From: Desertimonas sp963732335
GTDB taxonomy: Bacteria; Actinomycetota; Acidimicrobiia; Acidimicrobiales; Ilumatobacteraceae
DNA length: 64,000 bases
NCBI GenBank assembly: GCA_963732335.1
Contig: CAVSZO010000063.1
Location: forward strand, 372,001-436,000
Direction of reading: 5' to 3'
Shown here: in pieces, positions 34,703 through 43,735 of the stretch
How positions within the stretch are numbered: the first letter of the stretch is position 1
Layout of the letters: each line of letters opens with the position of its first letter
Translations under genes and position numbers: made by a program
Notes under the pieces: model-generated
What the model saw: only the letters and a program-made list of their open reading frames with translations
Told to the model about the DNA's origin: nothing
Database searches by the model: none

Positions 34703-35909
34703 CTAGTCGGGGGTGGAGTGGAGGAGTCGGGCGCGGGCTCGCGCCGCTCGGCGGACCAGGTGATCGCGCTCGGCGACCTCGTTTGCTCGCTCGGCGGCGG
34801 CGGCGTAAGCCTCGCCGGCTGCTGCGAAGTCACCGCCTAGTTCGAACAGGTATGCGCGGACGGCAAACCACTGCTGCCGATCGCCGAGCGCGGCGGCCAC
34901 CCGTTCGGTCTCTGCGAGCCCTGCCGTGGCGCCGGCGACATGGCCGACGGCGATGGCTCGGTTGAGAACCGTGGCGGGGTCCTCGCGGTTGGGTTCGTCG
35001 CTGAGCGAAACGAGGTCGTTGTACCAGTCGAGAATCTGAGACCAGTCGGTCTCTGGCGACGTCATGGCGTCGGCATGGAGGGCGGCGATCGCGGCCAGGA
35101 TCTGGTAGCGCCCGGGGCGTTGCTCGGCGAGTGCGCCCTGCAGGATTGCGACCGCCTCGGTGATCTCGGCGGTGTCCCACAGTGAGCGGTCTTGCTCGTC
35201 GAGCGTCACGAAGCGGCCGGCCGTGTCGGTGCGCGCCGGGAGGCGGGCGTGCTGGAGCAGCATCAGGGCCAGCAGCCCGCGAGCTTCCGGCTCCGGTGTG
35301 GCGAGCGTGAGCTGGCGGGTGAGGCGGATCGCCTCACTGGCGAGGTCGTGTCGCCGGCCGTGGCCCGTGTGGTAAATGAGCGAAAGCACGCGTAGCACGA
35401 CGGCCAGGTCACCGGGTTCGGTCAATGTGCGGTTGCGCAGGGTCCGCTTGGCACGGCTGATCCGCTGGGCCATCGTCGCCTCCGGGACGAAGAACGCGTC
35501 GGCGATCTCGCGAGTGGTCAGTCCACCGACGGCACGGAGAGTGAGCGCGACCTGCGACGCCGGCGAGAGCGTCGGGATGGCAGCAGCAGAACAGCAACAC
35601 CAGCGTGTCATCGCCCTGCTCGGTTGGTCCCTGGCCCGGCGCAAGGACGGTGGACTCCTCGCGTCGCCGCCGAGCTGACTCGCTGCGCCGGGCATCGATG
35701 AGGCGACGCATGGCAACGGCGGTGAGCCACGCCTGCGGGTCGCGCGGTGGATGGTCGGGCCAGACGCGAAGGGCCTCGACTGTCGCGTCCTGCACGGCAT
35801 CCTCAGCCGCGGCGAAATCCTCTCGACGCCGGACCAACCCGGCCAACACCTGCGGTACCAAGGACCGGACGAGCTGGTCGACGTCGTCCGGCACCCGCTC
35901 GGCGCTCAC
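34703..35909 (-). CDS. ECF42-type RNA polymerase sigma factor with TPR-like C-terminus (frameshifted)
   Basis: This is a sigma factor of about 400 residues of the ECF42 group. Region 2 (QVLAGLVRRREDFAAAEDAVQDATVEALR, then DPQAWLTAVAMRRLIDARR) and region 4 (LTLRAVGGLTTREIADAFFV, then PEATMAQRISRAKR) are followed by a long helical, TPR-like domain (DLASEAIRLTRQLT, ALLALMLLQHARLPAR-like, ILAAIAALHADAMT). The frame slips near 35587, right at the conserved CCHP segment, after which it runs unbroken to 34703. GTG 35909 lies three bases past the stop of the YCII gene, so both form an operon, as is typical of this group. Its promoter target is likely the operon itself. Confidence 0.85.
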
Positions 35910-35911
35910 GA

Positions 35912-36304
35912 TCAGGCCATCACCTCGCGCACGTCGATCCACTCGTAGAGCGGTTCACCGCCCGGGCCGGGCTCGGACGACACGTACGCCGCCAACTCGA
36001 CTGCACGTTCGTAGTTGTCGACGTCGACCATGTACCAGCCGGCGACGAGATCGCTCGACTCGGGGTGCGGGCCGTCGGTGATCACCGGAGCCGCTCCGGG
36101 ACCGCCGTACCGCACCCACGTCTGCGAAGGGGTCAGCGCCTGGGCGTCCACGTACTCGCCGCTCTCCTCGAGCATCCTGCTCACCTCGTGGAGAAACGTC
36201 ATGTGCGCATCGACATCCTCGGGCGCCCACTGGTCCATCGGCGCAACCGCACGATGCGGATCAGGGCCACCGCGGTAGTGCTTGAGCAACAGATACTTCG
36301 GCAT
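35912..36304 (-). CDS. YCII-related (DGPF-type) protein
   Basis: This 130-residue protein reads MPKYLLLKHYRGGPDPHRAV at the start, MTFLHEVSRMLEESGEYVDAQ in the middle and PVITDGPHPESSDLVAGWYMV with the DGP-type motif. A GGEPLYEWIDVREVMA end completes the YCII fold. It is co-transcribed with the ECF42 sigma factor, which is a conserved pairing in Actinobacteria and Proteobacteria. The enzymatic activity of these DGPF proteins is unproven; a role in a stress or antibiotic response is suggested for the group. Confidence 0.88.
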   Translation of the reverse strand: MPKYLLLKHYRGGPDPHRAVAPMDQWAPEDVDAHMTFLHEVSRMLEESGEYVDAQALTPSQTWVRYGGPGAAPVITDGPHPESSDLVAGWYMVDVDNYERAVELAAYVSSEPGPGGEPLYEWIDVREVMA

Positions 36305-36580
36305 CGACTGCCTCCTTCGTCATCGGCCACGTCGGTCGCGGCCCTCACCCTTAGAGCGGAGCCGACCCCCAATTCTCGACATCCTTGCTCGACGAGTGCA
36401 CATTTGAACTCGCTGCGTGGTCATGCACGGGTGCCCGGTCGGGCAGCTGGCGGCTCGAGATTGGTGAGTCGTTCGGTCGACTCGCCGACCTAATCGCCGT
36501 GACGCGCAAGACGGCGATTGCCGCACTCCGTTCGCCCTCCGCGGACGCCGGTGCTGCCGGAGTTGACAGGATGCATACCG

Positions 36581-37060
36581 ATGAGCCGGGCGACGGAGGA
36601 CACCAACAGGCGGATGCTGCGGGCTCGGGACGCCATGGACCGGTCGTATGCCGAGCCCCTCGACATCGTCAGGCTGGCCAAGATCGCCGTCGTCTCGGAG
36701 GCCCACTTCATCAGGACGTTCCGCGCCGTGTTCGGTGAGACGCCACACCGCTACCTCCAGCGACGCCGGATCGAGCGGGCGATGTTCCTGCTGCGCACGA
36801 CCGACCGCCGCGTCACGGACGTGTGCTTCGACTGTGGGTTCACCAGCCTCGGCACGTTCAGCCGCACCTTCACGGCGATCGTCGGGGAGTCGCCCAGCGT
36901 CTACCGCAGTCGCGGCGTGGTCCAGCCGGTACCGTCCTGCTTCGCCATGGCGTGGACCCGACCGAGCACGTTCACCCACGACCCCGCTCTCCGACCACGC
37001 CAGCCGGGCAGTTTCGGAGAAGCACGCGACACGGCGCCCGCCGTACCGTCAACGTCATGA
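36581..37060 (+). CDS. AraC-type DNA-binding regulator without sensor domain
   Basis: This protein of about 159 residues consists mainly of the AraC/XylS double helix-turn-helix. The first HTH reads PLDIVRLAKIAVVSEAHFIRTF, then GETPHRYLQRRRIERAMFLL. The second reads RVTDVCFDCGFTSLGTFSRT, then ESPSVYRSR. There is no ligand-binding domain. The stop overlaps the ATG of the next VOC gene (ATGA). This is a widely seen AraC-VOC pair in which the regulator probably controls the VOC protein. The divergent region to the YCII gene (36305-36580) should hold the promoters. Confidence 0.85.
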   Translation: MSRATEDTNRRMLRARDAMDRSYAEPLDIVRLAKIAVVSEAHFIRTFRAVFGETPHRYLQRRRIERAMFLLRTTDRRVTDVCFDCGFTSLGTFSRTFTAIVGESPSVYRSRGVVQPVPSCFAMAWTRPSTFTHDPALRPRQPGSFGEARDTAPAVPSTS

Positions 37061-37476
37061 TCACCTCACTGGCCATCTCCCAAATCTTCGTCCTCGACCA
37101 GGACGAAGCCCTCGACTTCTACGTCGGCAAGCTCGGACTCGAGGTCGCCAACGACGTTGACCTCGGCTTCATGCGCTGGCTCACCGTCCGCGTGCCTGGC
37201 GATCCCCGGCGTGAGATCCTGCTCGAGTCGCCGAAGCCGCCGGTCTACGACCCAGACACGACGAACACCGTGCGCGAAATGGTCAGCAAGGGCTGCTCGG
37301 GCGGGACGCTGTTCTTCAACACCGATGACGCCCACCAAGCGCACGCTGAACTGGCGGCGAAGGGCGTCGAGCTCGGCGAGGAGCCCACGGAGCAGAGCTA
37401 CGGCATCGACTTCGGCTTCCGCGACCCCTTCGGCAACCACATCCGCATTGCCCAGCGATCGACGCCGACACCCTGA
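37057..37476 (+). CDS. VOC family protein, AraC-coupled
   Basis: This 139-residue VOC protein shows LAISQIFVLDQDEALDFYVGKLG, LGFMRWLTVRVPGD, then the second module with GTLFFNTDDAHQAHAELAAKG and GIDFGFRDPFGNHIRIAQ. Its ATG overlaps the regulator stop, so the two are translated together. Proteins of this class are often annotated as glyoxalase or bleomycin resistance, but this subgroup has no proven substrate. Confidence 0.85.
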   Translation: MITSLAISQIFVLDQDEALDFYVGKLGLEVANDVDLGFMRWLTVRVPGDPRREILLESPKPPVYDPDTTNTVREMVSKGCSGGTLFFNTDDAHQAHAELAAKGVELGEEPTEQSYGIDFGFRDPFGNHIRIAQRSTPTP

Positions 37477-37596
37477 CGAGTTCCGTCGGCGAGGCGGTCG
37501 ACGGTGCGCGCGATGAAGCTCTCTCTGCCGATCGTCACTCTCGTGCGCTGGCATCGGTCGCCGCCGACAAGGCTGGCGACAAGTGCCGACGCAGCA

Positions 37597-37666
37597 GTCA
37601 CGAAACGGTCCAAGTCACGAAACGGTCCGTTTCAGTCGGCACTTCGGACTCTTCCCGCGGGCAAAC
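37597..37666. repeat. Dispersed hairpin repeat, family A, partial copy
   Basis: Two direct copies of GTCACGAAACGGTCC (37597-37611 and 37614-37628) are followed by a GTTTC arm, a GTCGGCACTTCGGACTC stretch and TTCCCGCG. The reverse complement matches the outer part of the family A copies at 47321-47407 and 56445-56528, including the GAAACGG/CCGTTTC palindrome. The inner part after GCGGGCAAA has diverged. Confidence 0.6.
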
Positions 37667-37723
37667 CACGGATCGGTCAGACGAGCCGCAAAGTGACCGG
37701 GTACGGAAGTGCCGAGAACGGCC

Positions 37724-38008
37724 CTACATCTCGACAAGGCGCTCGAACATGAACTCGTGACGAAGTGTGGAAACGTCGTATTCGTGGCCGGGCACCGGAG
37801 GCAGGACGGGCGACATCTGCACGAGGCGCCACCCATCCGTGAGTGCGGCGAGGCCAGTCATGTACGGCGGCACGTCGTTGTCACCGGTCGTCGGCCGCGA
37901 TCGACCCGTGCCGTCATACAGCGTCCACGCGCACACCTCGGAGTCGAGCGCCGGTGTCGCGAGGTAGAGGATCAGCACTTGCTGGCGCGTGCGCTCGGAG
38001 CTGCTCAC
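37724..38008 (-). CDS. Hypothetical protein coupled to a PhyH-type gene
   Basis: This 94-residue frame starts at GTG 38008, which overlaps the TGA of the PhyH-like gene (GTGA). It reads VSSSERTRQQVLILYLATPA, WTLYDGTGRSR and GLAALTDGWRLVQMSPVLPP. It ends TLRHEFMFERLVEM, a pattern seen in small proteins that carry one strand-helix ligand module. No family name is certain. The overlap is evidence for an operon with the dioxygenase, and it may be an accessory or stabilising protein. Confidence 0.55.
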   Translation of the reverse strand: MSSSERTRQQVLILYLATPALDSEVCAWTLYDGTGRSRPTTGDNDVPPYMTGLAALTDGWRLVQMSPVLPPVPGHEYDVSTLRHEFMFERLVEM

Positions 38009-38895
38009 GTCGCTGCCTCCACAACGATGCCGAATCCGGCTCCCCGGGCGCTCTTCGCAACCCGTCTGTCCGTCGCTGTGGCGGACACCGCTTGTGGTCG
38101 CAGGATGTTGCGGGTGAGGTAGTAGTCGAGATCGAACTCGTCGTCGCCCGTGAGGTAGCGCCACAAGCGGGCCCGGTTCACCTGCTCGAGTCGGCCGTCG
38201 TTGCCCGCCCACGCCGGCTCACGCAGCAGTGTTGCGGTTACCTCCGGTTTATCGATGTCATCGGTGTTCCAGAGCCGCAGCTGGCGCACAGTTGGATTGA
38301 GCCGAAGCTTGTACATCACGCGGCGCCGATCAGAGTCGTTGCGGCGGCCGGCGTGCCAGATCGCGTGATGCACGAAAAGCACGGTGCCGGCCAAGCACAC
38401 CACGCGCTCCTGCCCGACCACGTTCTGGTAGCGGGCAACGTCCATGTGGCTCACCCGGCGGAAGTGCGAGCCCGGCACCAGCAGGGTTCCACCGGCGTCG
38501 GCCGTGACCGCCTCGGGGTAGTACATCATCTGCACATCGAACGCGTCCGTCCGCTCGTCGATGACTGCATCGGCATGGAGTGGCTGCGCCTCGCCCTCAT
38601 TGGGGGCGCGCACATGGACGTACTGGTGATCAGCCGTCGGATCCGGACCGACCAAGCTCTGGATCGCCCCGGCCACGGTGGGCAGGCCGAGCACGGCACC
38701 CAGCGGTGACCGAGTGGGGTGCACGTCGGCGAGAGGTGTCCCGTACGGGAACGGCGACAGCCCGGCATCGAGCTGGGCCAGTGCCCGGCGGTTCAGCTCA
38801 GCCGGCACGACACCGTCGAGCCGAACGATCCCGGTCGCGACGAACCGTGCCATGTCGACGGAGGTGACCAGGTCGATGCGCTCCAGCGATCGCAT
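38005..38895 (-). CDS. Phytanoyl-CoA dioxygenase (PhyH) family protein 2
   Basis: This protein of about 296 residues starts at ATG 38895 (MRSLERIDLVTSVDMARFVA). The iron ligands are His107 and Asp109 in EAQPLHADAVIDE, and His181 in HHAIWHAGRRN. An Arg in RRRVMYKLRLNP is placed for 2-oxoglutarate. ADAGGTLLVPGSHF is the usual strand before the distal half. It is distinct in sequence from the PhyH gene at 3425-4279. It overlaps the small gene downstream by four bases. The substrate is unknown. Confidence 0.85.
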   Translation of the reverse strand: MRSLERIDLVTSVDMARFVATGIVRLDGVVPAELNRRALAQLDAGLSPFPYGTPLADVHPTRSPLGAVLGLPTVAGAIQSLVGPDPTADHQYVHVRAPNEGEAQPLHADAVIDERTDAFDVQMMYYPEAVTADAGGTLLVPGSHFRRVSHMDVARYQNVVGQERVVCLAGTVLFVHHAIWHAGRRNDSDRRRVMYKLRLNPTVRQLRLWNTDDIDKPEVTATLLREPAWAGNDGRLEQVNRARLWRYLTGDDEFDLDYYLTRNILRPQAVSATATDRRVAKSARGAGFGIVVEAAT

Positions 38896-39131
38896 AGGGG
38901 GTGATGGTACGAGAGCCGACGGCGCGCCGGAGGCCAATCGTGGCGTGCTCGTCGAGCCGTTTCCGATGCACGGCGCGGTCGCCGTGTCTGGCTCCCGACG
39001 TCCCAACCGCGGGTACGTCAATGCGCCCCGATCCCGGGGCCACCTATCCCCTATCCCAGCATGTGCGCGCCTGTTCCTGCCGGCAACCCTCAGCCGGTAC
39101 CGTGCTGTGACTCACCGTCCAAGGAGGTTCC

Positions 39132-39587
39132 GTGTCGCACCTTCCCGCGGGTCCGGTACATCACTTGCGCCTGGCAGTCTCCAATGTTCAGCGGTCGGTT
39201 GCCTTCTACACCGAGATACTCGGGTTTCAGGTCGCGGTGGATGCCCCGCCGCCACCCGACGACGAGAACTACGAGGCCATAGTGGATTCGCTGCAAGGCG
39301 GAGTCATCTTGATGCATCAAGGGATGTTTGTCGGTCTCCGTCCTGTCGACGAGGAGCGAGCCACTGCCGCGGATCGCTTCGATCCCTTCCGGGTCGGACT
39401 CGACCACCTCAGCTTCAGCGTTCCGTCGCGAGCCGACCTGGAGGCGGCGACGCGACTCCTCGATGAGCGCGGCGTCGAACATGGGCCAATCAGAGAGTTG
39501 GCGCCACTCGGCCTGTCGTTCCTGGCGTTCTTCGATCCCGACGGCATCGCCCTCGAACTCACTTCACCGATCTCTGATCCCAGCTGA
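39132..39587 (+). CDS. VOC family protein
   Basis: This 151-residue protein starts at GTG 39132 behind a perfect AAGGAGG. HHLRLAVSNVQRSVAFYTEILG opens the fold with a metal-site histidine. GVILMHQGMFVGLRP, DHLSFSVPSRADLEAATRLL and FLAFFDPDGIALELTSP follow, with His and Glu in the metal positions. A glyoxalase I or extradiol-dioxygenase-like activity is possible. It is a single gene. Confidence 0.85.
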   Translation: MSHLPAGPVHHLRLAVSNVQRSVAFYTEILGFQVAVDAPPPPDDENYEAIVDSLQGGVILMHQGMFVGLRPVDEERATAADRFDPFRVGLDHLSFSVPSRADLEAATRLLDERGVEHGPIRELAPLGLSFLAFFDPDGIALELTSPISDPS

Positions 39588-39634
39588 GCATCACCCGGCG
39601 CTCACGCGGCGACCTGGTCGCCGTGATCGCGGCG

Positions 39635-40348
39635 TCACGTCGCGGTGACGGTGTCTCCGACGCGAACAACACCGGTCTGTGCCACGAGCGCCCCCACTGC
39701 CAGACAGCCGTTGCGCTCACGGTTGACCGTTCGCAGCACGTCGAGGTTCCGCTCGATGCCGCCAGCTTGGGGACGGGTCGTCATCACGCATCGCTCGATC
39801 CGCATGTCGACATCGAGCACGGCGCCACCGACCGCCACCGTCGATCCGACCAGCGCATCCTCATTTTCGCTGTCGACGTACACGTTTGCGCGGAACCGGC
39901 GTCGATCCCAGCCCCCGATCGTTGTGGTGGAGACCAACGAGACCCGGGCGCCCGCTGAGTCGTGGAAGGCGCCTGCCGCCCCGTCGAACGGCGCCCACAC
40001 AGAGGTTGCCTCGTGCTCGAAGTCGACCGGGTTTTCGTAGCGGCGGGCGACTTCCTCGTCGGCCGAGCGCAACCGCACTTCACGCCCAAGCCAGGCCGAC
40101 AGCGCGCCGTCGTCTCGAGTAACCGAACCGTCAGGCAACGTAATGTCCACACCACCGTCGTCGGCCACAGTGGCCGAGGCGAACAGCAGCTCGGGAACCC
40201 GCCTCCCGGTCAGCCCGAGACCGGACTCGACGTCGAAGAGCGCGAATCGTCGATCTCCCTCGACACCAGCCGCGGTCAACGCAACCTCATCGAGACGCTC
40301 ACCTTGCAGCGACTTGACCGGGTACCGCCACAACTCGACGACCCTCAT
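39635..40348 (-). CDS. MOSC domain protein
   Basis: This protein of about 237 residues starts at ATG 40348 after a strong GGAGGTGATGAC leader. A beta-barrel N-domain (MRVVELWRYPVKSLQGERLD, VEGDRRFALFDV) precedes the MOSC domain with FRANVYVDSENEDALVG and the conserved cysteine in RIERCVMTTRPQAG. MOSC proteins carry a molybdenum- or sulfur-linked function, such as the mARC-type reductases, and use the cysteine for sulfur or metal. It is downstream of, and separate from, the succinate dehydrogenase operon. Confidence 0.88.
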   Translation of the reverse strand: MRVVELWRYPVKSLQGERLDEVALTAAGVEGDRRFALFDVESGLGLTGRRVPELLFASATVADDGGVDITLPDGSVTRDDGALSAWLGREVRLRSADEEVARRYENPVDFEHEATSVWAPFDGAAGAFHDSAGARVSLVSTTTIGGWDRRRFRANVYVDSENEDALVGSTVAVGGAVLDVDMRIERCVMTTRPQAGGIERNLDVLRTVNRERNGCLAVGALVAQTGVVRVGDTVTAT

Positions 40349-40410
40349 GTCGTCATCACCTCCTTCTCGGCCGCATGGACTGGCCGGCGGCAAACCCACT
40401 AGCGACGTTG

Positions 40411-41181
40411 CTACGTCGAGGATTCGGTCGCACGCTTGTGGCGGCGGAACTTGCGCCCAAGCCAAACGATCGGGTCGTATCGGTCGTCGACGACGCGTTC
40501 TTTGAGCGGGATGATCGCGTTGTCGGTGATGTGGATCCGCTCTGGGCACACCTCCGTGCAACACTTGGTGATGTTGCACATCCCGAGACCCATGCGGGTC
40601 TGCAGCAGGTCGCGGCGATCGTTCGTGTCGAGCGGATGCATTTCCAGCTCGGCGTAGCGGATGAACATCCGCGGCCCTGCGAAGATGCGCTTGTTCTCGT
40701 CGTGGTCGCGGATCACGTGACAGACGTTCTGGCAGAGGAAGCACTCGATGCAGTTGTGGAATTCCTGAACGCGGTCGATGTCGGCTTGCTGCATCCGGTA
40801 GGTGCCGTCGGGTCCCCTAGGCCGTGGCGCGAAGGCGGGCACCTGCTTAGCCATCTCGTAGTTGAACGACACGTCGGTGACGAGATCACGGATGCCCGGG
40901 AACCCTCCCAGCGGCGCAACCGTGACCGGCTCTCCTGGCGGGAGCTGGTTCATCCTGGTCATGCACATCAGCCGGGGGTGGCCGTTGATCTCGGCGCTGC
41001 ACGACCCGCACCGGCCTGCCTTGCAGTTCCAGCGCAGGGCCAGGTCGCCCGCTTGCTTGGCCTGGACGCGGTGGAGCACGTCGAGTACGACTTCACCCTC
41101 TTCGGCGACGACTTCGTAATCACGGAATGCCCCGCCACCAGCGTCGCCCCGCCAGATGCGCATGGTCACGTTGGCCGGCAT
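40411..41181 (-). CDS. sdhB: Succinate dehydrogenase iron-sulfur subunit (Sdh1 type)
   Basis: This 256-residue subunit carries three clusters that pass electrons from the flavoprotein to quinone. The [2Fe-2S] ligands lie in WNCKAGRCGSCSAEING, then a last cysteine in RLMCMTR. The [4Fe-4S] and [3Fe-4S] ligands are in NCIECFLCQNVCHV and MCNITKCCTEVCPE. Length and spacing are normal. It starts at the A of the sdhA stop (TGATG), so translation is coupled. It is the last gene of the four-gene operon. Confidence 0.95.
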   Translation of the reverse strand: MPANVTMRIWRGDAGGGAFRDYEVVAEEGEVVLDVLHRVQAKQAGDLALRWNCKAGRCGSCSAEINGHPRLMCMTRMNQLPPGEPVTVAPLGGFPGIRDLVTDVSFNYEMAKQVPAFAPRPRGPDGTYRMQQADIDRVQEFHNCIECFLCQNVCHVIRDHDENKRIFAGPRMFIRYAELEMHPLDTNDRRDLLQTRMGLGMCNITKCCTEVCPERIHITDNAIIPLKERVVDDRYDPIVWLGRKFRRHKRATESST

Positions 41182-42968
41182 CAGCTCTCCTTCAACAGCG
41201 CGTCAAGATCGGCTGGGATCGGTGGGAGGGTCTCGCGGGTCAGCGACAGCTCGCCGTCCCGCTGGCGTACAACGATGTTGACCTTCGCCAATTCGGGATC
41301 CGTGCCGGGAAAGTCCTCGCGGGTCTGCGCGCCGCGGCTCTCGGTCCGCTCGCGTGCCGCCTTGGTGATGCACTCCGACACGGTCAGGAGCGGGTCGAGG
41401 TCGAGCGCCAGGTGCCAGCCGGGGTTGTACTGCCGATGTCCCTCGACGCCGACTCGAGCCGCTCGCTCGCGCAGAGCTCCCAGCTCTTCGAGCGCCTTGG
41501 CGAGCTCGTCGTCAGTGCGGATGATGCCCACCAGGTTCTGCATGCAGTCCTGGAGATCTTGCTGGAGCGTGTAGGGATTCTCGCTGCCGGTGGAGTCGAA
41601 TGGGCGCAGCGCCCTGGAGGCGAGCTCCTCGATTTCTTGTGAGTTGCTTCTCGGAGTCGAGACGCTGGATGCGTACTGTGCGGCGTGCAATCCGGCTCGG
41701 CGACCGAACACGAGAAGGTCCGACAGTGAGTTGCCGCCCAGACGGTTCGCTCCGTGCAGACCTGCGGCGACCTCACCGGCGGCGTAGAGGCCGGGCACCG
41801 TAGAGGCTTGGGTCTCGGCATCGACCCGCACACCTCCCATCATGTAGTGGCACGTGGGACCGACTTCCATCGACTCCTTGGTGATGTCGACGTCGGCCAG
41901 CTCACGAAACTGGTGGTACATGCCGGGCAGTCGCCGCATGATGTAGTCCGCGTTGCGGCGGGTTGCGATGTCGAGGTACACGCCACCGTGCGGGCTGCCG
42001 CGGCCTTCCTTGATCTCGGCGTTGATCGCCCGCGCCACCTCATCCCGTGGGAGGAGATCCGGGGTGCGTCGCACGGACTTGTCGTCGTACCAACGGTCGG
42101 CTTCCTCTTCGGTGTCTGCCGTCTCGGCGCGGAACATCTCCGGGACGTATCTGAACATGAACCGCTCACCGGCGGAGTTGCGCAGCACCCCACCATCCCC
42201 GCGCACGCCCTCTGTCACGAGGATGCCTCGCACCGATGGCGGCCAGACCATGCCCGTCGGGTGGAACTGGACAAACTCCATGTCGATCATGTCCGCCCCC
42301 GCCCACAGCGCGAGGGCGTGCCCGTCTCCGGTGTACTCCCACGAGTTCGACGTCACCTTGTAGGCCTTGCCGATTCCGCCGGTCGCGACCACCATGGCTG
42401 GGGCCTCGAAGACGACAAAGCGGCCCGACTCCCGCCGGTAAGCGAACGCGCCGGCGATGCGATCTCCGTCCTTGAGGAGGCGCGTGACCGTGCACTCCAT
42501 GAACACGGCGATCTCGGCCTCGATCGTCCGATGCTGAAGCATGCGGATCATCTCGAGTCCGGTCCGGTCGCCGACGTGCGCCAACCGGGCAAACCGATGT
42601 CCCCCGAAGTCGCGCTGCAGAATGCGGCCATCGGGTGTGCGGTCGAACAGCGCGCCCCACTCCTCCAGCTCGAGCACCCTCTCCGGGGACTCCTGGGCGT
42701 GGATCTGGGCCATCCGCCAGTTGGACAGGAGCTTCCCGCCGCGGATCGTGTCGCGGAAGTGAACCTGCCAATTGTCGTCGGGGTACACGTTGCCGAGGGC
42801 GGCGGCGATCCCGCCTTCGGCCATCACCGTGTGAGCCTTGCCGAGCAACGACTTGCAGACGACCGCCGTGCGGGCCCCCTGGCGCGCCGCCTCGATCGCC
42901 GCCCGCAGACCGGCGCCACCCGCTCCGACAACGACGACGTCGAACGAATGCGTCTCGAAATCGGACAT
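41181..42968 (-). CDS. sdhA: Succinate dehydrogenase flavoprotein subunit (Sdh1 type)
   Basis: This 595-residue catalytic subunit oxidises succinate to fumarate (or works in reverse). The FAD-binding VVVVGAGGAGLRAAIEAAR, the covalent-FAD histidine in GKAHTVMAEGGIAAALG and the catalytic-site HPTGMVWPPSVRGILVTEG are seen. The RLGGNSLSDLLVFGRRAG block and a C-terminal helical cap complete it. Gene order flavoprotein, then iron-sulfur, with the membrane subunit upstream, matches the mycobacterial Sdh1 locus. It joins its neighbours with one-base overlaps at both ends. Confidence 0.95.
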   Translation of the reverse strand: MSDFETHSFDVVVVGAGGAGLRAAIEAARQGARTAVVCKSLLGKAHTVMAEGGIAAALGNVYPDDNWQVHFRDTIRGGKLLSNWRMAQIHAQESPERVLELEEWGALFDRTPDGRILQRDFGGHRFARLAHVGDRTGLEMIRMLQHRTIEAEIAVFMECTVTRLLKDGDRIAGAFAYRRESGRFVVFEAPAMVVATGGIGKAYKVTSNSWEYTGDGHALALWAGADMIDMEFVQFHPTGMVWPPSVRGILVTEGVRGDGGVLRNSAGERFMFRYVPEMFRAETADTEEEADRWYDDKSVRRTPDLLPRDEVARAINAEIKEGRGSPHGGVYLDIATRRNADYIMRRLPGMYHQFRELADVDITKESMEVGPTCHYMMGGVRVDAETQASTVPGLYAAGEVAAGLHGANRLGGNSLSDLLVFGRRAGLHAAQYASSVSTPRSNSQEIEELASRALRPFDSTGSENPYTLQQDLQDCMQNLVGIIRTDDELAKALEELGALRERAARVGVEGHRQYNPGWHLALDLDPLLTVSECITKAARERTESRGAQTREDFPGTDPELAKVNIVVRQRDGELSLTRETLPPIPADLDALLKES

Positions 42969-43732
42969 CAGAAGAACCGCGGATCGTCAATCGTGCCGGT
43001 GGCCACGAGACGAACGTACAGATCGGTCAATGCCACGGCCACAAGGCTCGTCCAGGCAATCGGCATGTGCCGTGCGTTGAGCACGGACACCAGTCGCCAC
43101 AGTCGGTAGCGACGCGGAGAACGCGACAACACGTCGATGTGGCCCCCGCAGAGGTGTCGGCAGGAATGACACGACAGCGTGTACGCGCCGAGGAGCACGG
43201 CGTTGACCAACAGGATCACGGTGCCGAGGCCGATGCCGAACCCGTCGGGGAAATCGAAGGCACGGATTCCGTCCCACAACAGGATCAAGGGGAACGGAAT
43301 GGTCAGGTAGAAGAAGTATCGATGGATGTTCTGCAGGATCAGCGGGAACCGGGACTCCCCTCGGTACGTGCGGCGTGCGTCCCGTACGGCGCACGCTGGC
43401 GGCGACCAGAAGAAGGCTCGGTAGTACGCCTTGCGGTAGTAGTAGCAGGTGAGCCGGAAGCCGAGCGGAATCGGCAGGATCAGCAGCGCCGGTGAGAGCG
43501 TCCACCAGTCGCCCACGACACTCCACGTCGTGTGCTCGCAGTTGGCCGCCAGGCACGGCGAGTAGAACGGCGACAGATATGGGTCGGCGTAGTAGTCGGC
43601 ATTGACCAACGCTGCCCATGTCGCGTACGCGACAAAGCTGCTCAACACGACGGCGGTAACGAGCGGTGGGAGCCACCAGGCGTCCGTTCTGCCTGTCGCA
43701 GTGCTTCTGACCGTCACCCTCACAGCTGTCAT
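42968..43732 (-). CDS. sdhC: Succinate dehydrogenase cytochrome b/membrane subunit (Sdh1 type)
   Basis: This 254-residue membrane anchor has about five helices (WLPPLVTAVVLSSFVAYATW, SPALLILPIPLGFRLTCYYY, RYFFYLTIPFPLILLWDGI, GLGTVILLVNAVLLGAYTL and IAWTSLVAVALTDLYVRLV). Histidines in LQNIHRYFF, CHSCRHLCGG and LNARHMPIAW are candidates for haem ligation. It fuses the C and D roles, as in the Rv0249c-like family. The next gene starts within its stop codon. Confidence 0.85.
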   Translation of the reverse strand: MTAVRVTVRSTATGRTDAWWLPPLVTAVVLSSFVAYATWAALVNADYYADPYLSPFYSPCLAANCEHTTWSVVGDWWTLSPALLILPIPLGFRLTCYYYRKAYYRAFFWSPPACAVRDARRTYRGESRFPLILQNIHRYFFYLTIPFPLILLWDGIRAFDFPDGFGIGLGTVILLVNAVLLGAYTLSCHSCRHLCGGHIDVLSRSPRRYRLWRLVSVLNARHMPIAWTSLVAVALTDLYVRLVATGTIDDPRFF

Positions 43733-43735
43733 CGA

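Noticed and set aside
36381..36580. Possible tRNA or small RNA in the divergent gap before the AraC gene
   Set aside because: No cloverleaf arms or T-loop sequence could be assembled.
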